A DNA stretch of 64,000 bases from Geosiphon pyriformis (lineage: Eukaryota; Glomeromycota; Glomeromycetes; Archaeosporales; Geosiphonaceae): NCBI GenBank assembly GCA_016748015.1, contig JAAOMT010000741.1, positions 165,621-229,620 on the forward strand, given 5' to 3'. The notes beneath the pieces are model-generated. The model searched no databases, was not told the DNA's origin, and saw only the letters and a program-made list of their open reading frames with translations. Every line of letters begins with the position of its first letter. Within the stretch, counting starts at the first letter, position 1. Position numbers and translations under genes: made by a program. Of this stretch, positions 62,426 to 64,000 are shown piece by piece.

Positions 62426-64000
62426 CCTATATGAATAGAAACTTCATCACTTATGTCTGAAAAAAATAAACAAGACTTACGAAAACTGAAACCAACACCA
62501 ATTGCTTTAGCAACACCCAGCAATCCAATCATGCCCACCAATAGCACTAAAAAAAGCCCAGAAATTGAGATAGGAACAGATCCATCACATGAAATAAGTC
62601 CATTTTTTTCCATAAAAACATGATGCTTGGCATGAATCAACCAAATATCTTCTCAAAAAGCATGACTAAACTTATGCACAAAGACCACAATGTTTTGACT
62701 CACTACTTTGGAATTCTTAAAAACAGAGACAGACTCTCAAAACCAATCCTTGAAAATAAAACTCTTGTATAGAACAGTGCTGACCAAAATGTCAGACAAA
62801 CAAGTGAACAACAGCTGCGAGACAACTGAAAAAGAACAACTCAGACTGAATCACACTCCCCAAGCTGATACATGAGAGTCCAACAAATATGCACAATCAT
62901 CAGCATCAAACAAACAAGAAAAAACATGGTCCAAGACTTCGACATCACCACAGAGCAAATACATTATGCTAGGGTAACTTTTATTATAAAGCAATTTATG
63001 TATGGCAACAAAGAGCTGAAAGTGCAATGCTTTCATAAAATACATCTGGAAACCAGCAGTTCATTTGCTAGTAAAGCCAGCAGCCATGTGAAAATTCAGA
63101 TGTCATACCAGCAAAGATCTGAACCAATCAATATCCATGTGCAGACTGTCCACCACTACCTATGAACCAAAACCAATTTCCCAATATGCATAATAAACTG
63201 ACCAAAAAACATCCCAAACAAAATGCCTAAAATTACCAGAAATGGCAGTACTACCAACTCTAAGATAGCATTCATTAATAGAATGGGGCAGAGTCCAACT
63301 AAAGAGAGCTGCAGCTCTGGCCAATTCATCTACATGTATGTTGCCCAAAACACCCAAATGACTTTTGACTTTATACCAATTAACATTCAAATTCTTACTA
63401 CGAATAACATTCACAATGTGGCAATGTTCAATTCAACACTGATTTCTAAAATTCAGGTAAACCAAATCCAACTCTGACTTGTAAGCATCCAAAGCTGCTT
63501 GACTGTTCAAGAACAAGTTGATCGAGTGAGAAAAAGGAACACACTCGAGAGCTAGAGCAATGGCCTACAACTCTGTCAAGGTAGAAGACATTAAACCAGA
63601 AACTCCCACCCCCAAATCCATACCAATGTCCTTAAAAAAAACAGCAGCCCTGGCTTTCATATCAACAGACCCCAAGCCACTCAATAATCCATCCATATAA
63701 ACAGAAAGATGACCAACATCAGAACATAACAAATTGGCACTAATAGCACTAAACTCACAAGAACAAAGAACATTTGAAGAGCTGCCATTATCCAAAGATG
63801 AGAAATAGACAGAAAAAGAGAATGCACTACCAAGAAAACAAACAGAAAGCTCAAACCAGACAAGAACTGGACTATGCGGATCCAACCACTTCCACTACTT
63901 GAAGATTTTCCAATTAAAAATAGCCCCACTTCGGTCAAACAGCTGTTCTACAAAGGCAATTCTATAATGCTGAAGTGAAAAAACACACTTAAAATAGGTT
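62419..64000 (-). pseudogene. LINE ORF2 C-terminus with RNase H domain
   Basis: Minus-strand frames continuing beyond the window end. Blocks: HLSVYMDGLLSGLGSVDMKA (first RNase H Asp), MSSTLTEL then a stop, AIALALECVPFSHSINLFLN with SQAALDAY (the third acid D reads N), VNVIRSKNLNVNWYKVKSHL, GVLGNIHVDELARAAALFSW (last Asp kept), SINECYLRVGSTAISGNFRH, and a tail ending DISDEVSIHIGV at 62419. This is the RNase H end of a LINE reverse-transcriptase protein. Stops and the Asp-to-Asn change show decay. The reverse transcriptase part would lie to the right of the window. Confidence 0.75.

Overview
The window is nuclear DNA of an early-diverging filamentous fungus. Genes carry many short, very AT-rich GT-AG introns, proteins have Asn/Gln tracts, and several mobile-element proteins (an RRM plus zinc-knuckle LINE ORF1, a retropepsin-dUTPase retroelement, a Fanzor-type TnpB relative) look like families I associate with arbuscular mycorrhizal Glomeromycotina. 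A Rhizophagus-like genome is my best guess; this rests on recall, since no search was possible.

The window alternates gene-rich and repeat-rich blocks. 1-6.4 kb: AT-rich desert with a solo LTR (3321-4254), a LINE tail with a long (TAA)n run, and a broken Fanzor nuclease gene. 6.9-37.1 kb: a gene block with a subtilisin-like protease, a HAD (SAK-type) protein, SEC12, a HAC1/XBP1-type bZIP factor, an MT-A70 methyltransferase-like protein with DPPL instead of DPPW, an assembly gap, STE12, a TMEM53-like protein, a BAR-SH3 protein, uridine kinase, V-ATPase subunit d and a CLA4-type PAK kinase. 37.3-49.7 kb: a second repeat block with a deleted Fanzor copy, LINE ORF1 relics in three places and an LTR retroelement (44552-49324) carrying a younger nested insert. 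49.8-59.8 kb: a second gene block with an AVEN-like protein, a KA1-type CAMK-like kinase, TBCK and the exosome subunit RRP43. 59.8-64 kb: AT desert with LINE 3' ends and the RNase H end of a LINE ORF2 that continues past the window.

Themes: secretion and the ER (SEC12 and the HAC1-like gene are divergent neighbours; the protease is secreted), polarity and MAPK signalling (STE12, CLA4, BAR-SH3) and TBC/Rab signalling (TBCK).

The most notable signal is in the bZIP gene. A perfect 7-bp stem closing a 7-nt CAGCAGC loop (14221-14241) and a downstream CTGCAGC site (14380-14386) bracket 152 nt. Removing those 152 nt moves translation into a different open frame with an acidic C-terminus. This is what an Ire1 (non-spliceosomal) HAC1/XBP1 intron would look like. 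The second is a pair of Fanzor relics in which the RuvC and zinc-ribbon motifs can still be read. Repeats outside the gene blocks have decayed mainly by C-to-T and G-to-A changes, which leaves Trp-to-stop, Gln-to-stop and Asp-to-Asn changes in their enzymes.
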